In this document: one piece after another, positions 1 to 7,792 of the stretch
Layout of the letters: each line of letters begins with the position of its first letter
Position numbering within the stretch: position 1 is the first letter of the stretch
Assembly (NCBI GenBank): GCA_017480195.1
Contig: JAFVBE010000022.1
Location: forward strand, 1-53,897
Source of the DNA: Lachnospiraceae bacterium
GTDB lineage: Bacteria > Bacillota > Clostridia > Lachnospirales > Lachnospiraceae
Length of the DNA stretch: 53,897 nucleotides
Reading direction: 5' to 3'
Program-made: the position numbers and the translations under genes
Notes under the pieces: model-generated
Seen by the model: only the letters and a program-made list of their open reading frames with translations
Told to the model about the DNA's origin: nothing
Databases searched by the model: none

Positions 1-32
1 TACTTACTTCTTAGAGAAAGCGGGAAATAACA

Positions 33-404
33 TTGGATATAATTATTTCAAATATGGTGGATGAACCTATCTACCTGCAGATTGAAAATCAGATAAAAGC
101 AAAGATAATGAGTGGGGAGCTTGCCGCGGGAGAGGCTCTCCCTTCGATGCGTAATCTTGCCATGCAGCTTCGGATAAGCGTTATCACTACCAAACGCGCC
201 TACGAGGAGCTTGAGCGGGACGGCTTCATAGAGTCCTACACCGGAAGAGGCTGTTTCGTCAAGGCACAAAATGCAAAGCTTCTTCGGGAGGAAACCTTGC
301 GCCAGACGGAAGAACTGCTGTCTAAAGCAGTGGATAAAGCGAAGTTTTCCGGTATAGGGCTGGAGGAGTTAAAGGAATTATTGGAAAAAAATTATAATAA
401 ATAA
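33..404 (+). CDS. GntR-family (YtrA-type) transcriptional regulator
   Basis: This 123-residue protein has an N-terminal winged-helix GntR domain: PIYLQIENQIKAKIMSGEL near residue 12, then ALPSMRNLAMQLRISVITTK as the helix-turn-helix, then the wing segment ESYTGRGCFV. Only about 45 residues follow, which is the short YtrA subfamily lacking a large effector domain. The start is a TTG at 33 preceded by a purine-rich stretch (gaaagcggga). YtrA-type regulators usually sit beside the ABC transporter genes they control, but the next genes here are hipBA, so this copy looks orphaned unless the partner lies before the window. DNA binding is well supported by family; the regulon is unknown. Confidence 0.88.
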   Translation: MDIIISNMVDEPIYLQIENQIKAKIMSGELAAGEALPSMRNLAMQLRISVITTKRAYEELERDGFIESYTGRGCFVKAQNAKLLREETLRQTEELLSKAVDKAKFSGIGLEELKELLEKNYNK

Positions 405-480
405 AATTATGATTAATAAAATGCAATATATTGCTTATTAATGCTTTAAATTATGATTAAAATGCAATATATTGCATTTT
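403..480. promoter_or_regulatory. Twin palindromic operators upstream of hipBA
   Basis: Two copies of an about 33-bp repeat (403-436 and 447-480) share AAATTATGATTAA followed by AATGCAATATATTGC. The second holds the perfect 16-bp palindrome ATGCAATATATTGCAT (462-477); the first holds an imperfect version (421-436). The two centres are 41 bp apart, close to four helical turns. Paired palindromes before hipBA are typical of sites bound by the HipB dimer, so autoregulation is inferred. Confidence 0.65.
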
Positions 481-500
481 ATTTTTTTGTATGTTATTAT
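472..500 (+). promoter_or_regulatory. Probable sigma-A promoter of hipBA
   Basis: A -35 box TTGCAT (472-477) and a -10 box TATTAT (495-500) are separated by 17 bp. The -35 box is the right half of the perfect palindrome at 462-477, so a bound repressor would block RNA polymerase. Transcription would begin about 20 bp before the antitoxin start codon. Confidence 0.55.
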
Positions 501-525
501 TCTGTTATAAGGTAGGTGTTAGAAG

Positions 526-864
526 ATGAATATTAATAATAATGTTGATGTTAAACTTGTTGAAAATGAAATAGCAGAAAGAATAAAACAATATAGAATT
601 GCTTATCCGATGACACAAAAGGAACTTGCAGAAAAGTCCATGGTATCACAAAGGAGTATAAGCAGGTTTGAGAATGGTGAGGATATAACCATGTCAAATT
701 TGATTAAGCTGATGCAGGCACTTGGCATAGGAGGTAATCTTGAGGTTTTAGTGCCTGATTATACAATGCGGCCATCATATTTTATAGAAAATGAAGAAAA
801 GCGAATGAGAGTGGGAAAGAGGAAGACTTCTGATAATACATGGAAGTGGGGAGATGAAATATGA
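526..864 (+). CDS. hipB: HipB-like antitoxin, XRE-family HTH protein
   Basis: A 112-residue protein with a single XRE helix-turn-helix at about residues 18-72 (MTQKELAEKSMVSQRSISRF is the recognition region). The C-terminal tail of about 40 residues is basic then acidic. It overlaps the downstream hipA by 4 bp (ATGA), the usual arrangement for translationally coupled antitoxin-toxin pairs. In the HipBA family this protein neutralises the kinase and represses its own operon. The start at 526 has AGGTGTTAGAAG before it. Assignment rests on the HTH domain and on the adjacent full-length HipA. Confidence 0.85.
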   Translation: MNINNNVDVKLVENEIAERIKQYRIAYPMTQKELAEKSMVSQRSISRFENGEDITMSNLIKLMQALGIGGNLEVLVPDYTMRPSYFIENEEKRMRVGKRKTSDNTWKWGDEI

Positions 865-2159
865 TACAAAATGCAGAGGTTTATCTATGGGGAACCAGAA
901 TAGGTATAGTTCATCAGGATGAAGTAAGTGGAATTATATCATTTGAATATGATAAAGATTTTGTAAGAAGTAATATTCAGGTATCGCCATTTAAGATGCC
1001 GTTATCTAACAGTATATATACATTTCCGGAACTTTCAAATACTTCATTTAAAGGATTACCGGGACTTTTGTCTGATTCACTTCCGGACAAGTTTGGTAAT
1101 GCCGTTATAGATAAATGGCTTATAAGTCAAGGCAGGAATCCGGATTCATTTACTGCGATTGAGCGACTTTGCTATACGGGAAAAAGAGGCATGGGCGCAT
1201 TGGAGTATGTTCCTTCAAATGGTCCTGTTTCAGATAGTGAGCTTTCCATAGATGTAAATGAAATGGTTAAGTTTGCATCAGAAATTCTTTCGGGTAAGGA
1301 AAACCTTAGTTATAACTCAAAGGATATAACTATGCAGCAGATGCTTGAATTTGGTACTTCGGCAGGAGGAGCCAGAGCAAAAGCGGTTATAGCCTGGAAT
1401 AATAAAACAGGAGAAGTTCGCTCAGGTCAGACAGAGAATGACGAAAGCTTTGAACAGTGGATTATCAAGTTTGACGGAGTATCAAATAACGGTGATCATA
1501 ATATTAAGGATAAAAAACAGTATACCTTAGTTGAGTATGCTTATTATCTTATGGCAAAAGATTTCGGAATTGATATGAATGAGTGTAGGATATATAATAA
1601 GGATGGTCTTAATCATTTTATGACAAAACGATTTGATAGAAATAATGGCAATAAAATCCATATGCAGACCTTTTCTGCACTTTGTCATTATGATTATAAT
1701 ATACCTTGCCTTACCGGATATAAGGAACTTGCTGCATATGGAAGAAGACTTGGAATTCTTTCTTACGATGTAGAACAAATATACAGAAGAATGGTCTTTA
1801 ACTGTAAAACATTTAATATGGATGACCATGTGAAAAATGTATCATTTCTTATGGATAAAAAGGGTGTATGGAGTCTTTCACCTGCATATGATTTGACTTA
1901 TGCATATAAACCGGGGAATAAATGGATATCAAAGCATCAGATGACTGTAAACGGCAAAAACGATAATATTACTGATGATGATATTATTACGGTTGGACGG
2001 GATATGGGGCTTTCCGGTCAAAAATGTAAAAAGATATTGGAACAGGCAAATATTGTAGTGCCAATGTGGAAGAATTACGCGGAAAAATGTGGGATAAGTG
2101 AAGAAATTGCTGCTATAATTGATAGTAATATTAATAAATACAATATAAATGATGTATAG
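861..2159 (+). CDS. hipA: HipA-like serine/threonine kinase toxin
   Basis: A 432-residue HipA with both classic parts: an N-terminal HipA-couple domain (about 1-115, including FKGLPGLLSDSLPDKFGN) and a C-terminal kinase-like domain. Visible motifs are SAGGARAK (about 167-174, the region of the regulatory autophosphorylated serine in known HipA proteins), FMTKRFDR (253-260), NMDDHVKN (319-326, catalytic Asp and metal-binding Asn) and SPAYDLT (340-346, metal-binding Asp). E. coli HipA phosphorylates glutamyl-tRNA synthetase and causes growth arrest; the target here is unknown. All key residues appear present and the length is normal, so the toxin should be functional. Confidence 0.9.
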   Translation: MIQNAEVYLWGTRIGIVHQDEVSGIISFEYDKDFVRSNIQVSPFKMPLSNSIYTFPELSNTSFKGLPGLLSDSLPDKFGNAVIDKWLISQGRNPDSFTAIERLCYTGKRGMGALEYVPSNGPVSDSELSIDVNEMVKFASEILSGKENLSYNSKDITMQQMLEFGTSAGGARAKAVIAWNNKTGEVRSGQTENDESFEQWIIKFDGVSNNGDHNIKDKKQYTLVEYAYYLMAKDFGIDMNECRIYNKDGLNHFMTKRFDRNNGNKIHMQTFSALCHYDYNIPCLTGYKELAAYGRRLGILSYDVEQIYRRMVFNCKTFNMDDHVKNVSFLMDKKGVWSLSPAYDLTYAYKPGNKWISKHQMTVNGKNDNITDDDIITVGRDMGLSGQKCKKILEQANIVVPMWKNYAEKCGISEEIAAIIDSNINKYNINDV

Positions 2160-2176
2160 AAAAGGATGAACATAAT

Positions 2177-3286
2177 ATGGAAGCGGAATTGATAAGATAT
2201 GAAAGGAAGAAACCTTCAATAATTATAACAATTATTGCGATTGTAGCAGCTTTTGCCGGTTTTAATTTAAGTACATTTTTCCTGGAAAAAATAATTAATA
2301 ATATAATTGAGGGGATTGCCGGTAGAAATGATTTTACAATATATCACCTGCTTTATGTTATATCAATATTGTTTTTCTTCTTTTCTACATTGGAAGCATT
2401 TGAACTGATTAGGATTTTTTTCATAAAAGAAAAGACGGTAATGATAAGAAAATCAGCACTTGAGAATGAGCAGGCTAAGCTTGAGATAAAAAAAGTAAAA
2501 AGAAATGCCGGATTTTCTAGGATAATAAGTTGCTTTCTTATGGCATTATTTGTAGGACTTGCCGGATTATCTTATGTTAAGACGGGAAATCAACAGACAT
2601 ATGTTTATACCATTTTTATATTAATTTTAATAAACTATTTTAATCCTGTCTGGCTGATTGTATCATCCTTTAACAAACAAACGAATTTCCTGATAGATGA
2701 ATGTGATCCGGCTGCATATATTGATTTCATTGAACTTGCAACTGTTGAGGCTGTTAAGATAAGGAACAAAAAATATATAGGTCTTATTATGATTGGTTCA
2801 TATTATTATCTTGGCAATTATGATGAGATGGAGCGGCTGATAAATATATATGAAAGTAAAAAAATTACTGTCAAGGAAGGAATTCATATTCTTTATTACA
2901 GAGGAGCCGCTTTTATTAATTCAGGTAATGTATCAGGCTTTAACAGTGTTTTAGCAAGGCTTTCGGAGATTGAAAAACATATACGGCTGTCTGATAATGA
3001 AAGAGCACTTGTAAATGATATTAAAAACCGATGGAGAATTATGGAGGAAGCACTCAAAGAGGCTTCACCTGATACAAAAGAACTGATATTACAGCAGATG
3101 AAAAAGGAAAAGGGTAATCTGTTCAGACTTGAATTTACATATTATCTTGCCTTTGTACAGCAAAAAAATAATGATGAAGAGACAGCACTGCTTAATCTTC
3201 GATATGTTGCAAAGAACGGAGGAACAACATTCTTTTGCAGAAATGCAAGAGGAATTCTATGGTCGAGGGGGATAGATTTAGAGTGA
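2177..3286 (+). CDS. Unrecognised four-helix membrane protein with a long cytosolic tail
   Basis: I do not recognise this 369-residue protein. It shows four hydrophobic segments, at roughly residues 13-35, 58-80, 112-132 and 141-163, with a charged helical stretch (83-110) between the second and third. The remaining 200 residues are soluble and helix-rich with TPR-like spacing (GLIMIGSYYYLGNYDEMERL; YYRGAAFINSGN), which might form a protein-binding scaffold. It starts 18 bp after hipA and probably shares a transcript with the next gene, whose likely start lies inside its 3' end. No catalytic motif is visible. Confidence 0.7.
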   Translation: MEAELIRYERKKPSIIITIIAIVAAFAGFNLSTFFLEKIINNIIEGIAGRNDFTIYHLLYVISILFFFFSTLEAFELIRIFFIKEKTVMIRKSALENEQAKLEIKKVKRNAGFSRIISCFLMALFVGLAGLSYVKTGNQQTYVYTIFILILINYFNPVWLIVSSFNKQTNFLIDECDPAAYIDFIELATVEAVKIRNKKYIGLIMIGSYYYLGNYDEMERLINIYESKKITVKEGIHILYYRGAAFINSGNVSGFNSVLARLSEIEKHIRLSDNERALVNDIKNRWRIMEEALKEASPDTKELILQQMKKEKGNLFRLEFTYYLAFVQQKNNDEETALLNLRYVAKNGGTTFFCRNARGILWSRGIDLE

Positions 3287-3819
3287 AAAATATTGATTTA
3301 ATAATTAAGCGTATAAAAAATGAATCTAAAGCTAAGATAATTGGTGGTTTTATAGCTATCGGAATTATATTAATATACTGCTTAAAGGCATATAATGAGG
3401 AGCTTTTAGGTCCATTTGGCATAATAGTTGTCTGTATATTATTGCTACTTTTTATTGTACTTACGATTGATGGATATATGAGATATAAAAATCCTTTGAA
3501 AAAGTATCCCGGTATTGAAAGGATGGCAAGTATTGTTGATGCATCTGCCGGACCAAGATATGAGGACAGCTACATATACATCATAGAAAATATTCTGATA
3601 ATAAAGGCTCGTATATACGATATGACATATCTTGAAGATATTTATGCAATATATCGTGAAAAAATGACCACAAGAGAGATACAAAATATCGTTCTTCGTA
3701 CAAAGTATCGTAAGACAGTCATAAATGTGGCGGGTATGAATAAAGATGAAATTAATAATTATATGGCGGTAATTAAAAGCTTCTGTCCGAATGCAGTGTT
3801 AGGACGCAAAGCAAGATGA
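3259..3819 (+). CDS. Unrecognised small membrane protein
   Basis: About 186 residues with two adjacent hydrophobic segments (about 20-40, AKIIGGFIAIGIILIYCLKA, and 50-70, FGIIVVCILLLLFIVLTI) and a 110-residue soluble C-terminal domain. The start is uncertain. ATG 3259 has AGAGGA five bases before it and is preferred. A GTG at 3283 forms a GTGA overlap with the upstream stop and has GAGGGG before it. An ATG at 3235 is possible but has no good ribosome-binding site. Overlap with the upstream membrane-protein gene suggests coupled translation. Function is unknown. Confidence 0.6.
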   Translation: MVEGDRFRVKNIDLIIKRIKNESKAKIIGGFIAIGIILIYCLKAYNEELLGPFGIIVVCILLLLFIVLTIDGYMRYKNPLKKYPGIERMASIVDASAGPRYEDSYIYIIENILIIKARIYDMTYLEDIYAIYREKMTTREIQNIVLRTKYRKTVINVAGMNKDEINNYMAVIKSFCPNAVLGRKAR

Positions 3820-3898
3820 AATAGTTATGGAAGAAAAACGCGAAAGCAAAGTATAAACGAATACTGTAATCTTTTTATTTTAAATAAGGAATCGGATT

Positions 3899-3967
3899 AT
3901 GGATTTAGGGAATTTATTTTGCGTAATATTGAATATCATATTCTTCATAGGAATATGTATCTCATGA
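3899..3967 (+). CDS. Possible 22-residue hydrophobic microprotein
   Basis: A short ORF encodes MDLGNLFCVILNIIFFIGIC plus two residues: essentially one transmembrane helix. An AAGGA motif lies upstream of the ATG. It sits in a 405-bp stretch (3820-4224) with no larger gene. Many such ORFs occur by chance in AT-rich DNA, so this is only a candidate. Confidence 0.2.
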   Translation: MDLGNLFCVILNIIFFIGICIS

Positions 3968-4058
3968 TGAATATGATTATTACAGATTGTCAAGGCTTTG
4001 CAATGTTATATTAAAGGGAAATAGGTTTTACTGTTTGTACGAATAAAAGGAGATAAAA

Positions 4059-4184
4059 TTGTTTTTTAACAGACGGAACTATCTGAGGGAAAAGGTAAAA
4101 AGAGAATACGGACAGATTTCGCATGATATGGAGCTTATGAGTTATCCAAAGGAGGTTGTGGATAAGGCGAGAGAGATGGTATAA
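4059..4184 (+). CDS. Possible 41-residue protein or gene remnant
   Basis: A TTG-initiated ORF has a strong AAAGGAGAT Shine-Dalgarno sequence just upstream and encodes a charged peptide containing NRRNYLREKVKREYGQ and SYPKEVVDKAREMV. The quality of the ribosome-binding site and the protein-like composition argue against chance, but the peptide is short and stops abruptly. It could be the surviving N-terminus of a truncated gene. The next ORF begins shortly after in another frame. Function is unknown. Confidence 0.35.
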   Translation: MFFNRRNYLREKVKREYGQISHDMELMSYPKEVVDKAREMV

Positions 4185-4224
4185 TGAAAAAGATATAGAT
4201 AATGGTATATTTATGGGGCAAATT

Positions 4225-4710
4225 ATGAATAAGAGTATTTATTATATAATTTTGGATATTGGATTTACATATGAAAAAGGTAACAGCTCAAAAGGAGTAT
4301 GGCATTTTGGAGAAAAGAATAGAATAAATGATGAAATATATTTTTGGAAACAAATTGTTGAAAATATAAAAAAAGAAAACTTGGGCATTGATTGTAGAGA
4401 TAATACATATAAACTTTTGCAAAATATTTCTAAAAAATACAATATACAAAATTATAAAAATATTATATTACATTGGGATGAATTGCAGGTTTGTGATTTT
4501 GTGGTTTCTGATGATATTGAAACATCGATTAATTCATTAATTTTTGACTTCCTTGAAAAGGCAATAAATGAAAATAATAAAGAAAGAAAATATAATTTTA
4601 TTCGAGCATTACATAATCTTCCAAAATGTATGCATGGTTGTAATTGTATTCAATCAGGATTTAAACCTATAAGTTATAAGGATGCTATAAAATATTCGTC
4701 TTGGGTTTAG
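4225..4710 (+). CDS. Unrecognised protein with a Cys/His cluster near its C-terminus
   Basis: I do not recognise this roughly 161-residue protein. It is AT-rich, with Asn, Ile and Lys codons dominating, unlike the metabolic genes that follow. A Cys/His cluster (LPKCMHGCNCIQSG) lies close to the C-terminus and might bind a metal. ATG 4225 is preferred because GGGG lies 7 bases upstream; an ATG at 4213 and an open frame back to 4156 also exist. It is followed after 30 bp by a thioesterase gene. The composition suggests acquired DNA. Confidence 0.5.
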   Translation: MNKSIYYIILDIGFTYEKGNSSKGVWHFGEKNRINDEIYFWKQIVENIKKENLGIDCRDNTYKLLQNISKKYNIQNYKNIILHWDELQVCDFVVSDDIETSINSLIFDFLEKAINENNKERKYNFIRALHNLPKCMHGCNCIQSGFKPISYKDAIKYSSWV

Positions 4711-4740
4711 GAATAAATTATATGAAGTAAAGGTATTAAT

Positions 4741-5151
4741 ATGGAAAAATATAAACACATAGTTCAATATTATGAAACAGACAAAATGGGTATAGTGCAT
4801 CATTCAAATTATATAAGATGGATGGAAGAGGCAAGGGTTGATTTTCTGTCACAGATTGGATGGGATTTTGCCAAGCTTGAAGAGATGGGGATTGCCTCGC
4901 CGGTAACTTCACTTGACTGTAAATATAAGACAAGCTGTACATTTTCTGATGAAGTTTACATAACTGTTAAGATTGAAGAGTTTAAGGGAGTGAGACTTAA
5001 GCTTTATTATGAAATGAAAAATAAAGATGACACGGTCTTGTGTGAGGCGCATTCAGAGCATTGCTTTTTGAATATGGAAGGAAAGCTGTTAAGATTGGAA
5101 AAGGAGTATCCTGATTTTTATAAGGCACTTATGGATTTAATGGAGGAATAA
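4741..5151 (+). CDS. YbgC/FadM-type acyl-CoA thioesterase
   Basis: A 136-residue single hot-dog domain of the 4HBT family. The N-terminal motif YETDKMGIVHHSNYIRWMEE carries the Asp of the YbgC-type active site (D-x-x-G-x-V-x-x-x-x-Y) and the conserved HHSNY segment. Members hydrolyse acyl-CoA thioesters in the cytoplasm, usually as tetramers. Length is typical. The stop is followed one base later by the Nudix gene, so the two are probably co-transcribed. The exact substrate cannot be read from sequence. Confidence 0.88.
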   Translation: MEKYKHIVQYYETDKMGIVHHSNYIRWMEEARVDFLSQIGWDFAKLEEMGIASPVTSLDCKYKTSCTFSDEVYITVKIEEFKGVRLKLYYEMKNKDDTVLCEAHSEHCFLNMEGKLLRLEKEYPDFYKALMDLMEE

Positions 5152-5152
5152 A

Positions 5153-6016
5153 ATGATTCAAGACATACTACCATATAAATTAAATAACAGCTATCAGCCT
5201 GATGCCAAGCCGGATGAGGAAAGTCTTATTGTTGTTTTTAAAGACAACAAGCTTTTGCTTAAGATTGATTCTTTGGGTGGAAATGTAGATTTCCCAAGGT
5301 TAAAGAATTTTAAAGGTGATAGTGTACCCGATTTGACATACATTTTTTCTGTTGATGAGGAGCGGTTCTTCATTGCCGAAGCACTTTGTCATAATAATGA
5401 AGACTTGAACTATGAGATACCTGTCGGATATGAATTTTATAATCTAAGGCGTATCATGGAATATGAGCTTGAGCCAAAGAGATATATGTATGCGGCATTT
5501 ACCGCGTACCATCTGGCTGTGTGGTATAATAATAATTCATTTTGCGGCAGATGCGGAAGTAAGGTTATGAAGGATATGGTTGAAAGGGCAGTTGTCTGTC
5601 CTAAGTGTGGCAACAAGATATATCCGCGTATTAATCCTGCCGTTATAGTTGGAGTTATAAATGGGGACAGAATTCTTCTTACAAAATACAAAACGGGTTT
5701 TGCACATAATGCAATGATTGCAGGCTTTACTGAAATAGGAGAAACTATGGAAGAAACCGTAACAAGAGAGGTTATGGAGGAGACAGGGCTTAGAGTGAAA
5801 AACTTAAGATATTATAAATCGCAGCCTTGGGGAATCGCAGGAGATATACTTATCGGATATTTCTGTGATGTGGATGGAGATGACACGATTAGCATAGATG
5901 AATCAGAACTTAAATATGCGGAGTGGGTTTATCGTGATGATATAGTGCTTCAGCCTTATGATTACAGCCTTACAAATGAGATGATGAAGATGTTCAAAGA
6001 TAAAAAGTATGTATAA
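5153..6016 (+). CDS. NudC-like zinc-ribbon Nudix pyrophosphohydrolase
   Basis: A 287-residue protein with the NudC layout: an N-terminal domain (about 1-120), a four-cysteine zinc ribbon (CGRCG...CPKCG, about 129-150), and a Nudix domain with a complete Nudix box, GFTEIGETMEETVTREVMEE followed by TGL. NudC enzymes cleave NAD(H) and remove NAD caps from RNA. The family signature SQPWPFPxS is only partly kept here as SQPWGIAGD, so the substrate may be NAD(H) or another dinucleotide. The ATG follows GAGGAATAAA, which overlaps the end of the thioesterase gene. Confidence 0.85.
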   Translation: MIQDILPYKLNNSYQPDAKPDEESLIVVFKDNKLLLKIDSLGGNVDFPRLKNFKGDSVPDLTYIFSVDEERFFIAEALCHNNEDLNYEIPVGYEFYNLRRIMEYELEPKRYMYAAFTAYHLAVWYNNNSFCGRCGSKVMKDMVERAVVCPKCGNKIYPRINPAVIVGVINGDRILLTKYKTGFAHNAMIAGFTEIGETMEETVTREVMEETGLRVKNLRYYKSQPWGIAGDILIGYFCDVDGDDTISIDESELKYAEWVYRDDIVLQPYDYSLTNEMMKMFKDKKYV

Positions 6017-6091
6017 TTTATAAGAGCTTTGCTGATTAAAAATTCGTATTTATACGTACAATAATTTTCAAATAAATAAGGAGAACTTGAT

Positions 6092-6457
6092 ATGGAACTA
6101 AAAAAGCTGGAATATGACTTAACCGTATGCAAGGTAGGCTCAGAGAAGGATATAGATTTATCTAAGGAGTTTTACTTCATAGGCAAAACTGACGAAGAAC
6201 TGTCGTTGGTGTGTGCGACTAAGGATACACCGAATAATACAATAGAGCGTGATGATGGCTGGAAGGGCTTTCGCATACAGGGTGTGCTTGACTTTTCTTT
6301 GATAGGAATCCTGTCAAAGATATCGACTATTCTTGCTGATAACAAGATAGGAATATTTGCAGTATCAACCTATAATACTGATTACATACTTGTGAAAGAA
6401 GAAAACTTCGACAGAGCGCTTGAGGCATTGGCGAAGGCAGGATATGAGATTAAATGA
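6092..6457 (+). CDS. ACT domain-containing protein
   Basis: A 121-residue protein whose C-terminal half, GFRIQGVLDFSLIGILSKIS followed by ILADNKIGIFAVSTYNTDYI, matches the ACT fold of the ACT_7/CASTOR-like group. These stand-alone proteins generally sense amino acids or small ligands; no catalytic domain is attached. A ribosome-binding site (AAGGAG) precedes the ATG. Its stop codon overlaps the start of the RNA methyltransferase gene by 4 bp (ATGA), so the two are translated together. The ligand is unknown. Confidence 0.82.
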   Translation: MELKKLEYDLTVCKVGSEKDIDLSKEFYFIGKTDEELSLVCATKDTPNNTIERDDGWKGFRIQGVLDFSLIGILSKISTILADNKIGIFAVSTYNTDYILVKEENFDRALEALAKAGYEIK

Positions 6458-7353
6458 ATCTTATTAAAATTGATAATTTACAAATAGAAGAACTTAATAT
6501 GTATGTCGCTTGTAATGAAAAAGAACTGTTACATTACAATGCACCAAAGGATTATGGTATATTTATAGCTGAGAGTCCAAAGGTGATTGACCGTGCTTTG
6601 GATGTAGGATATGAGCCTATATCATTGCTTGTTGAGACAAGGCAGATTGAGGGAGAGGCAAAAAGTGTGATTGAAAGACTTGGCGATATCCCGATATATA
6701 CAGCGGACTTTGATGTGCTTACAGGTATAACCGGATTTGAACTTACACGAGGAGCCCTATGTGCTATGCGCAGAAAAAAGCTTCCGACGGTGGATGAGAT
6801 TTGCGAGGGAGCAAGCCGTATAGTAGTGCTTGATGGAGTGGTGAATCCGACAAATGTTGGTGCAATAATAAGAAGTGCGGCAGCACTTGGCATAGATTCC
6901 GTACTACTCACACCTGATTGCGCCAATCCACTTTATCGCAGAGCCATAAGGGTAAGTATGGGTACGGTGTTTCAGATAGGATGGAGTATTTTTGATTATT
7001 CATATTATAATGATAAATACATCGACTTTGATACAACTGACACCAAGCCAAAGTTATGTAAACCTAAAGAAGATAATATGTATAAATCAGGATATATAAA
7101 TAAACTGAAAAAAATAGGCTTTACTACAGTTGCAATGGCATTGAAGGATAATTCGATAGGTATTGATGATAAATGCTTATACGGTGCGGACAGGCTTGCT
7201 ATTGTTATGGGAACAGAGGGCGAAGGACTCTCTGATGAGGTAATAAAAGCCTGTGATTATACTGCCATGATTCCTATGTCACATGGTGTTGATTCGTTAA
7301 ATGTTGCGGCGGCAAGCGCTGTTATATTTTGGGAGCTTGGGAAGAGAATATAA
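6454..7353 (+). CDS. TrmH/SpoU-family RNA 2'-O-methyltransferase
   Basis: A 299-residue SPOUT enzyme with an N-terminal substrate-binding domain (about 1-100) and the three SpoU motifs in order: NPTNVGAIIRSAAALGID (about 132), IVMGTEGEGLS (about 250) and IPMSHGVDSLNVAAASAV (about 272). These form the trefoil knot that binds SAM and supply the catalytic Asn and Arg. The family methylates the 2'-hydroxyl of specific rRNA or tRNA nucleotides. Between motifs 1 and 2 there is an insertion rich in Tyr, Lys and Asp (about 188-218). The target nucleotide is not predictable here. Confidence 0.9.
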   Translation: MNLIKIDNLQIEELNMYVACNEKELLHYNAPKDYGIFIAESPKVIDRALDVGYEPISLLVETRQIEGEAKSVIERLGDIPIYTADFDVLTGITGFELTRGALCAMRRKKLPTVDEICEGASRIVVLDGVVNPTNVGAIIRSAAALGIDSVLLTPDCANPLYRRAIRVSMGTVFQIGWSIFDYSYYNDKYIDFDTTDTKPKLCKPKEDNMYKSGYINKLKKIGFTTVAMALKDNSIGIDDKCLYGADRLAIVMGTEGEGLSDEVIKACDYTAMIPMSHGVDSLNVAAASAVIFWELGKRI

Positions 7354-7375
7354 TAAATTTACAGGAGGACTAGTA

Positions 7376-7768
7376 ATGAAAGACATTGAAGAGATAAGAG
7401 AATTTTTCAGCCACGACAGATATGCTGCTGAGACAGGCGCATACATAGAAGAGGTGGGAGATAACTATGCGAAGGTAAGCCTTACCATAAATGAGCATCA
7501 CAAAAACGCCGTAGGCGGTGTGATGGGTGGAGTGTATTTTACACTTGCGGACTTTGCATTTGCAGTCGCATCAAACTGGCAGAAACCCGGAACAGTTTCC
7601 ATCACATCGGATATATCCTTTATCGGCGTACCAAAGAGTGAGAAGGTCATAGCTGAAACTGAGCTTATCAAGAACGGAAGAAGTACCTGCTGTTATAATG
7701 TGCGCGTGACGGATGATTTGGGAACCCCACTGGCAGCAGTTAAGATAGTTGGATTTCATAAGGGATGA
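7376..7768 (+). CDS. PaaI-family hot-dog thioesterase
   Basis: A 130-residue protein of the PaaI/YdiI group. The pattern HHKNAVGGVMGGVYFTLADF is the usual H-x-N-x-x-G-x-x-x-G-G-x-x-x-x-L-x-D motif, with Asn and Asp as active-site residues. The ATG at 7376 is chosen because a perfect AGGAGG site lies upstream; longer upstream starts would run into the methyltransferase gene. Members hydrolyse aromatic or other acyl-CoA esters. It ends the metabolic block; the next gene is an unrelated nuclease. Confidence 0.87.
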   Translation: MKDIEEIREFFSHDRYAAETGAYIEEVGDNYAKVSLTINEHHKNAVGGVMGGVYFTLADFAFAVASNWQKPGTVSITSDISFIGVPKSEKVIAETELIKNGRSTCCYNVRVTDDLGTPLAAVKIVGFHKG

Positions 7769-7792
7769 TTAATATTTTCAGGAGGTAGAATA

